A stretch of 64,000 nt of DNA from Saccharothrix obliqua (GCF_019375475.1 NZ_JAHXGQ010000002.1:434001-498000); one strand, 5' to 3'. Shown: positions 23,501-31,588, numbered from the stretch's first letter. Numbers and translations are program-made. Notes: generated from the letters alone by a model not told the origin.

Positions 23501-24185
23501 CCGCCGGGCGGGCGGGGCCACCATCGGCGCGGGTGAGGACGTGCACCGCTTCCGCGGCAACACGTTCCGGTTCGCCGGTGCCACCTACTTCGTGGACCAC
23601 CAGCACAACTACATCGTCCCCGACCAGCGGGTCGGCCCGAACCGCGGCGCGCTCGACGGGCGGGTGTTCGTGTCGAGCCGGCCGGTGGTCCCGTCCCGCG
23701 CCGCGCTCGACGGCGACCCGGCACGCGGCCTGCTGGAGGAGTTCGCGTACACCACGCACCAGCACAGCGGGCGCCGCTTCGCCGAGCTGGCCCGCCTCGC
23801 CGCGTACGGTGGCACGGTGGAACCGAACGCCGGGACCATGCTGCTGGCCGCGCTGGTCGCCGAAGCCGAGCGCAACCCCAACGCGCACATCACCAACCTG
23901 CTGCTGCTCGAAGAGGGCGCGGACCGCCGGTTCTACGACGACGCGCCGATGACGCGCGGCGGCTCGGACAACCCGGTCGCGCGCCGCGACCGGACGTTGG
24001 CCGACCTCGGCTCCGTCGTGCGGCTGCCACCCGCCGAGGTGACCGACGCGGAGATCGCGTTGGTGCGGCGGCGGTTCGAGGCCAGGGAGGGCATGTCGCT
24101 GGCCGAGGTGGTCGCACACCTCGGGGCCGACACGACCAAGCGCGACCTGGTTGAATTCCTGGTCCGGGCGGCCGAGCGGCTGTAG
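20529..24185 (+). CDS. Large eCIS-payload-like protein with unknown C-terminal domain
   Basis: This 1218-residue protein begins at the GTG at 20529; starts up to 55 bases earlier are possible. Residues 33-41 read LQQAAGNRA, the LQRxAGN-type motif found near the start of proteins encoded with extracellular contractile injection systems. Long Ala/Glu/Lys helices follow, then a conserved-looking amphipathic and hydrophobic core (GLRSFLGNIATHLRKGLLGW and RFDLRGVLDLVASVLGLTWA) seen in large eCIS-linked proteins. After a Gly/Ala linker near residue 820 comes a C-terminal region with YFVDHQHNY and TTHQHSGRR that could be the active payload. No catalytic fold is recognised. No DUF4157 HExxH motif is present. 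Confidence 0.65.
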   Translation: MRARGDERVAAEGSDRRTTAPRRALTPSALHRLQQAAGNRATAQRLAGDVRGGTRLGALEADVAAKRKAVTHHPTAAAEAGAAHAAAKPPPDDREALGKAAQAERMHAARPGAFDQAAFVRAVREAIAARAPKNLDEADRFGDSGRADAVRDTVRGQVAVHGKAAAGPVERTTAAPPEPVAGKPVTPLRPDAPPPAPAPPDPAMATPDPAPPGAVALPTGAVDRRMADAHVTDDLLANSGEPEFTDALADKRTSERHAATAPGEVRAAERRTLRDTRTAAAETGAAAMAAFAAERTRAGADVTTGKRDARGRHEAGRARVTATLQNVFDATKKDVEDVLTGLDAKVDAEFTTGEKAVRDAFTADHKRRMAAYKDKRYSGLLGAGRWLKDKFAGLPAEAGRIFDTAREGYVSGMRRVISDVAELIGVELNHAKQRIATGRARMAEAVRSLAPELRSIGREAAAGFAQRFDGLAESVDAKGAELVQTLATRYRDALKSADDEIAAAQAENRGLVAKAVAAVGAVVDTVLRLKELLLGVLGRAATAAAAIIRDPIGFLGRLVGAVGAGLRSFLGNIATHLRKGLLGWLLGALASTGLRLPARFDLRGVLDLVASVLGLTWAAIRGRVVARGVPDQAVTAAEESVPLVRKVREEGVSGLWEEVGEQVGDLRERLFGKITEYLVPTVLVAGVTWLFSLLNPASAFVKAVKMIIDLVTFVVERGAQLAEFAHAVLDAVTAIAAGGTGGVPALIENALARSVPVLIGALAAILGIGGIAEKVRGFVRSLSEPVLKVVDRVVDRVVGPAKRLWAKARGGRAGAGGPGAASGTRSFAMAGRPHTLTADLRGGRLRVVMASTPGALLAKAEAARRSSDEAHRPEVAAALAAFTAEHEPKMRAIEASGRSADNKQRELDLLLRDMAADLVAIGTRFRLQDLGSYAALGLGEIELNRVVHDALGIARNRVLGSRAATAGTEPKDDDGLKQRFERLMHNASSAYRRAGGATIGAGEDVHRFRGNTFRFAGATYFVDHQHNYIVPDQRVGPNRGALDGRVFVSSRPVVPSRAALDGDPARGLLEEFAYTTHQHSGRRFAELARLAAYGGTVEPNAGTMLLAALVAEAERNPNAHITNLLLLEEGADRRFYDDAPMTRGGSDNPVARRDRTLADLGSVVRLPPAEVTDAEIALVRRRFEAREGMSLAEVVAHLGADTTKRDLVEFLVRAAERL

Positions 24186-24193
24186 GAGGCGTG

Positions 24194-24862
24194 ATGTCGG
24201 GCGGTGCCGCGGAATCCCTCGTGCGGGCACGGCTGGCGGCCGTGCGCCGGTCGTTCGAGAACGCGCTGGCCGCGCCCGGCGACAACGCCGTGCCCGCCCT
24301 CGACGTGGACCTGCGCGTGGACCAGGTGCGGCAGGTCGTCAGCAGCTACGGCGGACCGGAGTTCTGGGAGGAGCGCGCGGGCCTGCGCTGCCTGGCCAAC
24401 CGGGAGATCCCGCAGCGGTTGTTCCTCGGCTTCGTCGTCGGCCGCAAGCGCGAGCTGCCCGCCGACCTGGCCGTGGTGCTGCTCGCCGAACTGTGCCGCG
24501 ACCGGCCGCGCCGCGCGGTGGTCGAGATGGACGCGGCGAACCTGGTGAACCTGCTGGTGGTGGCACCGTTCCACGCGCCGGGCCTGGAACTGCCGATCTG
24601 GTTGACCCTCGCCCACGACCTGGCGACCGGCGACGACCGCCGCGACGTGTTCCACCGCCTGCCATCCACCCGCACCGCCTACGACCCGCTGCACGCCGAG
24701 ATCCCACCCGGCGCGCCCTACGGCGACGACCTGCGCCCACCGCGGGAACCGCCGCCCACCGCGGCGGCGTACCGGTCGGCGCTCCTCGCCGCCACCGGCC
24801 CGGACCCGGACGCCTACGTGCGTGCCCACGTGTTCGAGCGCGTGGCGGCGCTGCTCGCGTGA
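24194..24862 (+). CDS. Hypothetical protein tightly coupled to the eCIS-like gene
   Basis: This is a 222-residue soluble protein with no recognised domain. A perfect AGGAGG (24184-24189) overlaps the stop codon of the upstream gene and is 4 bases from the ATG at 24194; the GTG at 24191 is too close to be the start. It is mostly helical with a Pro-rich stretch near residue 170-190. It could be a chaperone, immunity partner or second component of the upstream protein, based only on coupling and size. No Cys cluster, membrane helix or signal peptide is visible. Confidence 0.7.
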   Translation: MSGGAAESLVRARLAAVRRSFENALAAPGDNAVPALDVDLRVDQVRQVVSSYGGPEFWEERAGLRCLANREIPQRLFLGFVVGRKRELPADLAVVLLAELCRDRPRRAVVEMDAANLVNLLVVAPFHAPGLELPIWLTLAHDLATGDDRRDVFHRLPSTRTAYDPLHAEIPPGAPYGDDLRPPREPPPTAAAYRSALLAATGPDPDAYVRAHVFERVAALLA

Positions 24863-24929
24863 CCATTGCTCCCACGCGCTCGCCGGCGGGAGGATCCCGG
24901 GACGGACCATTCGCCGACAGGGAGCCGAT

Positions 24930-25856
24930 ATGCGAAGACGATGGGCGACAACGGGCGCGGGCGCGGTGCTGGCCGGGGCGATCGTGGTGGGCGTGCCGAC
25001 ACCGGCTCTGGCGAACTGGCAACCGTGGGAGAACCTGCAGGGCATCGATCTGATCAGCGCACCCGCGTTCGCGCCGGGCACCATGATCTACGCGCGCGAC
25101 ACGTCGTCGAAGTTGGTGCGGACCTCCGGCAGCGGGTGGGAGCAGGTGCCCGGTGTCGAGCCGTACGAGAACGTCTCGGTGATCAAGGGCAGTCGGGGCG
25201 GCACCACGGATCCGACGGAGATCTACTACCGGGGCGCGGGGTTGCACGTGCGCTACCTCGACACCGTTCGGATGTGCCACGTCGGGGCGGGCTGCTGGTG
25301 GGAGTCCTACAACGGCGACACGAACGGCACGGCGAGCAGCACACCCGCCGCCGTGACCCTGCACCCCGGCCGGGTGGACGTGTTCGCCCGCTCCACCGAG
25401 GGACGGTTGCGGCACAGTTGGCGGTACGGCTCGGCGTACGAGGTGTGGGCGCCGTGGGAGGAGTTCGACGGCCCCGCGTTCAGCGAGCACCCGGCCGCGG
25501 TGAGCTGGCGGTCCGGCACGCGCCTGGACGTCTTCGTCCGGGGCGAGGACGCCCACCTGTGGCACAAGTGGTGGACCGATGGCGTCGGCTGGTCCGGCTG
25601 GGAGGACCTGGGCGGCGACATCGCCTCCGCGCCCTCGGTGATCTCGTTCGACGACGGCCGGCTGGACGTGTTCGCCCGCAGCGCGGGCAACACCCTGCTG
25701 CACCGCTGGTGGACCGCCGGCGGTGGCTGGTCGGGGTCGGAGGACCTGGGCGGCGACATCCGCCACTCGCCCGCCGCGGCGAAGACCGGCCACCGCCGGA
25801 TCGACGTGCTGGCCACGGGTGGGGACCGCAAGCTGCACCGGATCTGGTGGGGTTGA
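24930..25856 (+). CDS. Secreted PLL-type beta-propeller lectin
   Basis: This 308-residue protein has a Sec signal (MRRRW, a hydrophobic core and a cut near PALA) and then about five repeats of 45-50 residues. Typical units read RLDVFARSAGNTLLHRWW followed by GWSGSEDLGG. These are the W-rich blades of the PLL/PHL family of fucose-binding seven-bladed lectins and related proteins. It should bind surface glycans outside the cell. The ATG at 24930 follows GGGAGC. It lies 67 bases after the 222-aa gene on the same strand and ends at a strong terminator. Confidence 0.85.
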   Translation: MRRRWATTGAGAVLAGAIVVGVPTPALANWQPWENLQGIDLISAPAFAPGTMIYARDTSSKLVRTSGSGWEQVPGVEPYENVSVIKGSRGGTTDPTEIYYRGAGLHVRYLDTVRMCHVGAGCWWESYNGDTNGTASSTPAAVTLHPGRVDVFARSTEGRLRHSWRYGSAYEVWAPWEEFDGPAFSEHPAAVSWRSGTRLDVFVRGEDAHLWHKWWTDGVGWSGWEDLGGDIASAPSVISFDDGRLDVFARSAGNTLLHRWWTAGGGWSGSEDLGGDIRHSPAAAKTGHRRIDVLATGGDRKLHRIWWG

Positions 25857-25863
25857 GCCGTCC

Positions 25864-25898
25864 GGGTGGGGCCGGTGCGCCCGGCTCCACCCCGTTTT
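25864..25898 (+). terminator. Rho-independent terminator after the lectin gene
   Basis: GGGTGGGGCCGG (25864-25875) pairs with CCGGCTCCACCC (25881-25892) in a 12-bp stem with one G-U wobble and a 5-base loop. A TTTT run follows at 25895-25898. This is the most canonical intrinsic terminator in the window. Confidence 0.8.
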
Positions 25899-26163
25899 CG
25901 TGGACATCGCGTGACGCCGCAACACTTCCGAGGCGCTACGTCGGGCACGCCGTCCCTCACGCCGGACCCGTCCGGACGGACGTGTACCGCCGGCCGTGAC
26001 CACGGGATCGCCGGAGGGGGTGACAGTGCCGCGTGAAGGGCTGAACCACGTTTCGCGCCATGGTTCGCGGGGTCGGCCAAGCGCGACGATCGGAGCACGG
26101 CGGCCTCATGAACCGCGTCCGGCCCCGGCAGACCGCCGACCGGGGTGCGAGGAGGACTGGCAC
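25899..26163. other. Intergenic region before the DUF5995 gene
   Basis: About 265 bases follow the terminator and hold no supported gene. An AGGAGG (26150-26155) at its end serves the DUF5995 gene. No clear promoter or repeat is seen. Confidence 0.5.
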
Positions 26164-26874
26164 ATGACGCACACACCCGTCCGGGCACCGGAATCCGTCG
26201 AGCAGGTGATCGAGCGGATGCGGGCCATCGACGCCGAACTCCACCCGCGGGACGGCATCGCGTGCTTCAACCGGACGTACCTGCGGGTCACCGAGCTGGT
26301 GGGGCGCGACATCGCCGACGGGTTCTTCGCGGACCCGGACTTCGTGGCACGCCTGGCGGTCGTGCTCGCGGGCCCATACTTCACCGCGGTCGACGCGGCG
26401 CGGGCGAGAACACGACCGCCGGTGCCGTGGAAACCGCTGTTCGACGCACGCCACGACCGCACCATCTGGCCGGTCCAGTACGCGTTGGCCGGTGCGAACG
26501 CGCACATCGCCCACGACCTCCCGCTCGCCGTCACCACCACCTGCCGGGAGCGGGGCACCACGCCGGCCACCCCGCCGGTGCACGCGGACTACCTGCGCGT
26601 CAACGAACTGCTCGCCGAGGCCGGGGCCGAGGTGCGGGCCGAGTTCGAACCGCGGCTCCGCAAGCTCGCCACCGCCGACGCCGAGCGCTTGCGGCACGTG
26701 GTCTCGGGTTTCGACATCTCACGTGCCCGTGACGTCGCGTGGGGCACCACGCTGACCTTGTGGCAGCAGCGCGACCTCAAGCCGCTGCACAACACCACGC
26801 TGGCCACCGTCGCGCACGAGGCGGCGATCGCCGGTTCGCTGCTGCTGACGCCCGTGGCCCCGCCGCCCGCGTAG
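26164..26874 (+). CDS. DUF5995 family protein
   Basis: This 236-residue cytoplasmic protein starts at the ATG at 26164, 8 bases after AGGAGG. The sequence fits DUF5995: VEQVIERMRAIDAELHPRDG, a conserved CFNRTYLRVTE, FFADPDFVARL, and the Asn/His-rich ALAGANAHIAHDL. The paired His and Asn residues could bind a metal or heme, which is a guess from spacing. The family is common in actinomycetes and has no assigned function. It converges with the TetR gene. Confidence 0.83.
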   Translation: MTHTPVRAPESVEQVIERMRAIDAELHPRDGIACFNRTYLRVTELVGRDIADGFFADPDFVARLAVVLAGPYFTAVDAARARTRPPVPWKPLFDARHDRTIWPVQYALAGANAHIAHDLPLAVTTTCRERGTTPATPPVHADYLRVNELLAEAGAEVRAEFEPRLRKLATADAERLRHVVSGFDISRARDVAWGTTLTLWQQRDLKPLHNTTLATVAHEAAIAGSLLLTPVAPPPA

Positions 26875-26882
26875 GAGCCGCC

Positions 26883-27425
26883 TCAGCGGTCGCGTGGCGT
26901 GACGCCGTGCAGCATGAGGTCGGTGACGATGGCCGTGAAGTCGCGGGACGCCGTCCGCCCCGCCTGGATGGACCACGCCGCGCCGACCACGAGGCTGTAG
27001 AAGGCGTCGGTGAGCCACGCGGGCGTGAGGTCGGGCCCGAACTCGCCGCTCTGCCTGCCCCGCCGGAACAGCTCCACGATCCGCGCGTCGATCTCCAGCC
27101 ACGCGGCGGGCTCGCGGTCGAGGTCCAGGTCGAGGCTCTGCGAGTACAGCAGCGCGAGGTAGGGCGACACCGGCTCGCACGCGGCGACCAGCCGGCGCAA
27201 CGCCTCCGCCGCCGGGCCCTCGTCCAGGTCTGCCGCCTCCACCGCCTCGCCCAGCAGGGCGACGGCGAGGTCGTCGAGGGCGGCGAGCAGCGCACCGCGA
27301 CCGGCGAAGTGGCGGTGCAGGGTGGCGCGGCTGACGCCGACGGCCTTGGCGATCTCGTCCTGGGTGGCGTTCGGGCGGCGGCCGAGGAAGTCGGCTGCCG
27401 CGCGCAGCATCTGCTCTCGGCTCAT
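26883..27425 (-). CDS. TetR family transcriptional repressor
   Basis: This 180-residue regulator has an N-terminal helix-turn-helix, TQDEIAKAVGVSRATLHRHF, close to the expected position. The all-helical ligand domain fits TetR. The ATG at 27425 is favoured; a GTG at 27437 would add four residues. It is divergent from a DHA2 efflux pump, and the gap between them holds an inverted repeat. The expected role is to repress the pump until a substrate drug binds. Confidence 0.88.
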   Translation of the reverse strand: MSREQMLRAAADFLGRRPNATQDEIAKAVGVSRATLHRHFAGRGALLAALDDLAVALLGEAVEAADLDEGPAAEALRRLVAACEPVSPYLALLYSQSLDLDLDREPAAWLEIDARIVELFRRGRQSGEFGPDLTPAWLTDAFYSLVVGAAWSIQAGRTASRDFTAIVTDLMLHGVTPRDR

Positions 27426-27485
27426 CGTCACGCGCACAGGGTAGGGCGATGAACCCGTCTCGCCCTGGCCAGGCCCGGCACACTG

Positions 27486-27516
27486 TGAGACAAAAACGTC
27501 TCATGCGATGTACAGT
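27486..27516 (+). promoter_or_regulatory. TetR operator and efflux promoter
   Basis: TGAGAC (27486-27491), AAAAAC and GTCTCA (27498-27503) form a perfect inverted repeat of the kind bound by TetR repressors of QacA/EmrB pumps. A -10-like TACAGT lies at 27511-27516, so repressor binding would cover the -35 region of the efflux gene. Confidence 0.68.
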
Positions 27517-27557
27517 TGCCTCGCACCCAGGGACCGCCGACCGAGGAACGAGCCACC

Positions 27558-29069
27558 ATGAGCACCGCTCCGCCGCTGGACCACCGAGCAGAACGCGCGC
27601 CCGGCCGCTGGGCGGCACTGGCCGTCCTGTCGTCGGCGGTCCTCGTGGTCGCCGTCAACGGCACCGTGCTGTCGCTGGCCACGCCGTTCCTCAGCGAAGC
27701 CCTCCGGCCGACGGCCACCCAGCTGCTGTGGATCGGCGACGTGTACGCGTTCGTCCTGGCCGGCCTGCTGGTCAGCATGGGCAGCCTCGGCGACCGCATC
27801 GGCCGCAAGAAGCTGCTGCTGATCGGCACCTCGGCGTTCGGCCTGGCGTCGCTGCTGATCGCCTACGCGCCCACCGCCGAAGCGCTCATCGCGGGCCGGG
27901 CCGTCCAAGGCATCGCCGGGGCCACCCTGATGCCGTCGACCCTGGCGCTGGTCCGCACCACCTTCACCGACCCGCGCGAGCGGACCACGGCGGTCGGTGT
28001 CTGGGGTGCGGCCCTGTCCGGCGGCGCGGCGGCCAGTCCGCTGCTGGGCGGCTGGCTGCTGGAGCACTTCTGGTGGGGCTCCGTGTTCCTGATCAACGTG
28101 CCCATCGCGGTCCTCGTGGTGGTCTTCGGCGTCAAGCTGCTGCCCGAGTCGAAGAACCCCGCGCCGGGGCCGTGGGACGTGCCCAGCGTGCTGCTGTCGA
28201 CGGTGGGCGTGGTGGCCGTCGTCTACGCGATCAAGGAGTTCGCGGTGCACGGCGCCCGGCTGGACGCCGTGCTCGCCCTGCCCGCGGGTCTGCTCGCGGT
28301 CGCCCTGTTCGTGCGCAGGCAGCTCACGCTGCCGTCACCGCTGATCGACGTGCGGCTGTTCCGCGACCGCGCGTTCACCGGCGTGGTGGGCGCGAACCTG
28401 CTGTCGATCTTCGGCCTGGCCGGGCTGATCTACTTCCTGTCACAGTTCTTCCAGCTCGTCAAGGGCTACGGCCCGCTGCACGCGGGCGTGGCCGAGATGC
28501 CCGCCATGCTGGCGTCGGCCGTGACGGGCCTGCTGACCGGGCTGGTCGTGCGCCGCACGTCGGTGCGCGTGGCGATCTCCGGCGGGTTGGCGTTGACCGC
28601 GGCGGCCATGCTGGTCCCGGCGTTCGTCACGCCCGACACCGGCTACCCCCTGCTCGGCGTCTCGTTGTTCCTGGTGGGCACGGGCACCGGCCTGACGTTC
28701 ACCGCGGCCGGCTCCGTGATCCTGTCCGCCGTGCCCGAGGAGCAGGCGGGCGCGGCGTCGGCGGTGTCCGAGACCGCCTACGAACTGGGACTGGCGCTGG
28801 GCATCGCGGTCCTGGGCAGCCTCGTGATGGGCGTCTACCGCGGTTTCACCGTCCCGGCGGGCGTGCCGGCCGAAGCCGCCGAGGTCGCCGCCGGGTCGCT
28901 GGGCGGCGCGGCGCACGTGGCCGCGAGCCTGCCCGCCGACCAGGCGGCGGGCCTGCTGACCGCCGCCCGCGCGGCGTTCACCGACGGCCTGGCCATCGCC
29001 TCCGGCATCGGCGCGGCGCTGCTCCTGGCCGCCGCGGTGGTGGCGTCGGTGATGCTCAAGCGCCGCTGA
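27558..29069 (+). CDS. MFS multidrug efflux pump, DHA2 (14-TMS) family
   Basis: This 503-residue pump has fourteen predicted helices. Motif A is MGSLGDRIGRKK, motif B is GRAVQGIAGATLMPSTLALV and motif C is WGAALSGGAAASPLLGGWLL, all typical of EmrB/QacA drug:proton antiporters. The ATG at 27558 follows GAGGAA; an upstream ATG at 27516 would overlap the -10 element. It is probably controlled by the divergent TetR. Its end overlaps the convergent response regulator by 14 bases. Confidence 0.9.
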   Translation: MSTAPPLDHRAERAPGRWAALAVLSSAVLVVAVNGTVLSLATPFLSEALRPTATQLLWIGDVYAFVLAGLLVSMGSLGDRIGRKKLLLIGTSAFGLASLLIAYAPTAEALIAGRAVQGIAGATLMPSTLALVRTTFTDPRERTTAVGVWGAALSGGAAASPLLGGWLLEHFWWGSVFLINVPIAVLVVVFGVKLLPESKNPAPGPWDVPSVLLSTVGVVAVVYAIKEFAVHGARLDAVLALPAGLLAVALFVRRQLTLPSPLIDVRLFRDRAFTGVVGANLLSIFGLAGLIYFLSQFFQLVKGYGPLHAGVAEMPAMLASAVTGLLTGLVVRRTSVRVAISGGLALTAAAMLVPAFVTPDTGYPLLGVSLFLVGTGTGLTFTAAGSVILSAVPEEQAGAASAVSETAYELGLALGIAVLGSLVMGVYRGFTVPAGVPAEAAEVAAGSLGGAAHVAASLPADQAAGLLTAARAAFTDGLAIASGIGAALLLAAAVVASVMLKRR

Positions 29070-29703
29070 CCGGCTCCTCGGGGGCGACCAGGCCCGACCG
29101 CCACGCCCACGACGCGACCTCGACCCGGTTGCGGGTGCCGAGCTTCCCCTGGACCGACGCCAGGTGCGTCTTCACCGTGGACAGGGACATGTGCAGGCCC
29201 GCCGCGATCTCCTGGTTCGTCAGGCCGCGGGCCACCTCCCGCACGACGTCGCGCTCCCGCGCCGTGAGCAGGCCCGGGTCGGGTCCGGTCCGCCGGCGGG
29301 AGAACCGGGCCAGCAGGCGCACGGTCACCCGCGGCGAGATCAACGCGCTGCCCTGCGCCGCCGCGCGCACGGCCTCCACCAGCAGGGCCGGCCCGGCGTC
29401 CTTGGTGAGGAAACCGGCGGCCCCGTTCTCCAACGCGGTGTGCACGTACTCGTCCAGGTCGAACGTGGTCACCACGACGACCTTCGACGTGGGCGCGAGC
29501 CGCCGGGTCACCTCCAGCCCGTCCAGCCCCGGCATCCGGATGTCGACCAGGCACACGTCCGGCGCGTGTTCCCGGGCCGCACGCACCGCGGCCACCCCGT
29601 CGGGCACGTCCGCGACCACGGTGATGTCCGGCTGCTTCTCCAGGATCATGCGGAAGCCGACCCGGACCATCTCCTGGTCGTCGGCGATCAGGACGGAGAT
29701 CAC
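29056..29703 (-). CDS. Two-component response regulator, NarL/LuxR type
   Basis: This 215-residue regulator has a receiver domain (VLIADDQEMVRVGFRMIL) with the phospho-accepting Asp in CLVDIRMPGLDG and the conserved Lys in LTKDAG. A LuxR-type helix-turn-helix follows (LTAREDVV-like start, then LTNQEIAAGLHMSLSTVKTH). The GTG at 29703 overlaps the kinase stop by 4 bases. It likely controls the adjacent ABC genes (30932-35026), which start just upstream on the other strand. Confidence 0.92.
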   Translation of the reverse strand: MISVLIADDQEMVRVGFRMILEKQPDITVVADVPDGVAAVRAAREHAPDVCLVDIRMPGLDGLEVTRRLAPTSKVVVVTTFDLDEYVHTALENGAAGFLTKDAGPALLVEAVRAAAQGSALISPRVTVRLLARFSRRRTGPDPGLLTARERDVVREVARGLTNQEIAAGLHMSLSTVKTHLASVQGKLGTRNRVEVASWAWRSGLVAPEEPVSGA

Positions 29704-30830
29704 CGGCCCGCCCGCGGCAGCTCGGCGGTCACGCGCCAGCCGTTCGCCACCGGGCCCGCGCTGAACCGGCCGCCCAGCAGGGCGACCCGCTCCCGCATCC
29801 CGACCAGGCCGTACCCGCCCGGCCCCCGTGCCGCGCCGGGTTCCCCGTCGTCGGCCACGACGAGGCGCACCACGCCGGGCGCGTGGGTCAACGCCACCTC
29901 GACGGCGCTCGGCCGGCGGGCGTGCTTGCGCGCGTTGGTGAGCGCTTCCTGCACCAGTCGCAGCAGGGACCGGCCCAGCTCGGGCGGCAGGTCGGGCGGC
30001 AGGTCGACGGTCAACCGCACCGGCACGCCGGACCGCCGGGTGCGCTCCACGGCGGCCAGCACGTCGGCCGCCAGGTCCGTCGACGTGGTTTCCGGCTCGC
30101 CTTCCCGCAACGTGCCGACGAGCGTGCGCATCGCGCCCAACGCCTCCGTCCCGCTGCGCACGATCCCCGGCAGCAGCCGGTGCGCCGCGCCCGGGTCGTC
30201 GTCCGAGACCTCCTGCGCGGCCTGCGCCTGCACGAGCATCCCGGTCAGGTGGTGCGCCACCACGTCGTGCAGCTCGCGTGCCAACGCCATCCGCTCCTCC
30301 CGCTGCACCGCCGACACGACCGCGGACATCCGCGCCTCCCGTTCCCCGTCCCGCGTGCGCAGGAACCAGCCCGCGCCGACGGCGAGCGACCCGATCAGCA
30401 GCGAGCCGACGACGTTGGTCGGCGTGAAGGGGAACCCTCCACGCGCCCACGCCGCGTGAGCGCCCACGGCCATGAACGCCGCGACGACGGTCACGGCCAC
30501 CTTCGGCGACGCGCCGCGGACGACCGCGACCACCACCACGCCGCACGCGGCGGTCTCGACGACGGACAACGGGCTGAGCAAGCCGTCCAGGCCGGTGTGC
30601 CCGATGTCGAGCACCACCGAGGTCACGGCCACGGACCCGACCGCGACGGCGCTCGCCGCGCGCGGGTACCGGCGCGCCGCCAGGGCCACCACGCACGTCG
30701 GCACGGTCAGCAGCCACGCGAGGAGCTGCCCGTCCCAGCCCGGCAGCACCCAGTCGAGCTGCACCGCCGACAACGCGCCGAGCCCGACCACGATCGGCCA
30801 CTGCCGGCGGAGTCCGTCCACGGTGGACAC
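29700..30830 (-). CDS. Sensor histidine kinase, HisKA_3 family
   Basis: This 376-residue kinase has about five or six N-terminal helices with little extracellular sequence, which suggests sensing within the membrane. The phosphorylation box is ARELHDVVAHHLTGM. The ATPase part has VQEALTNARKHA (N box) and GGYGLVGMRERV (G box). It forms a coupled pair with the response regulator. Kinase-regulator pairs beside a MacB-like ABC system often sense peptide or wall antibiotics; the link here is inferred from adjacency. GTG start at 30830. Confidence 0.9.
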   Translation of the reverse strand: MSTVDGLRRQWPIVVGLGALSAVQLDWVLPGWDGQLLAWLLTVPTCVVALAARRYPRAASAVAVGSVAVTSVVLDIGHTGLDGLLSPLSVVETAACGVVVVAVVRGASPKVAVTVVAAFMAVGAHAAWARGGFPFTPTNVVGSLLIGSLAVGAGWFLRTRDGEREARMSAVVSAVQREERMALARELHDVVAHHLTGMLVQAQAAQEVSDDDPGAAHRLLPGIVRSGTEALGAMRTLVGTLREGEPETTSTDLAADVLAAVERTRRSGVPVRLTVDLPPDLPPELGRSLLRLVQEALTNARKHARRPSAVEVALTHAPGVVRLVVADDGEPGAARGPGGYGLVGMRERVALLGGRFSAGPVANGWRVTAELPRAGR

Positions 30831-30931
30831 CGTACTGACCCGCGTTCCGGAGCCGCATCGGTCATCCGGCCGACCCGGAATGGCGTTCCGGCCGAGGCGC
30901 GCGACCCGGGCCGCCGCCCAGGATCGGGGCC

Positions 30932-31588
30932 ATGGTGCTGACAGCTCGCGGGGTGACCAAGCGGTACGGGGACGTGGTGGCGCTCGACGGCGTGGACGTC
31001 GACATCGCGGCCGGCGAGGTCGTCGCGGTGGTCGGCCCGTCCGGCGCCGGCAAGACCAGCCTGCTGAAGGTGGTGTCGGGCGTGCTGACCGCCGATCACG
31101 GCGAGGTGCGCGTGGCGGGTGTGGCGGTCGGCGGCCTGTCGGAGGCGGAGCGCGGCGTGCTGCGCCGCACGACGTGCGGGCTGGTGTTCCAGTCCGGGAT
31201 GCTGGTCGCCGAACTCACCGCCGCGGAGAACGTCGCGCTGCCCCTGCTGCTCGGCGGCGCGCCGTGGTCGGGTGCGGCGCGGGCGGCCCGCGAGTGGCTG
31301 GACCGGCTCGGCGTCGACGGGCAGGCCGACCGGCGGCCCGACGCGTTGTCGGGCGGGCAGGCGCGGCGGGTCGCGATCGCCCGCGCCCTGGTGCACGGGC
31401 CCGCGCTGGTCCTCGCGGACGAGCCGACCGCCGCGCTGGACAGCCGCACGGGCGACGCGGTGGTGACCGCGCTGCTGACCGCCGCGCGGGCCGCGGACGC
31501 GGCGGTCCTCGTCGTCACGCACGACCCGGCCGTGGCCCGACGCGCGCACCGCGTGATCGAGTTCCGCGACGGGCGGGTGGCGGCATGA
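30932..31588 (+). CDS. ABC transporter ATP-binding protein, MacB/LolD type
   Basis: This 218-residue ATPase has Walker A GPSGAGKTS, signature LSGGQARR and Walker B LVLADEPTAALD. The sequence and size match the MacB/LolD/SalX group, which work with FtsX-fold permeases as mechanotransmitters or exporters. The stop overlaps the ATG of the next permease (ATGA). It is divergent from the two-component kinase, with about 100 bases between them. Confidence 0.92.
   Translation: MVLTARGVTKRYGDVVALDGVDVDIAAGEVVAVVGPSGAGKTSLLKVVSGVLTADHGEVRVAGVAVGGLSEAERGVLRRTTCGLVFQSGMLVAELTAAENVALPLLLGGAPWSGAARAAREWLDRLGVDGQADRRPDALSGGQARRVAIARALVHGPALVLADEPTAALDSRTGDAVVTALLTAARAADAAVLVVTHDPAVARRAHRVIEFRDGRVAA

Noticed and set aside
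20130-24230. A minus-strand open frame of 1366 codons opposite the giant gene
   Set aside because: High GC keeps antisense frames open. It is rich in Arg, Gly, His and Pro with no recognisable domain, while the plus frame has clear motifs and an SD-coupled neighbour.
18550-24862. A complete contractile injection system
   Set aside because: No sheath, tube, baseplate, spike or AAA assembly gene is present in the window; only a payload-like protein is seen.
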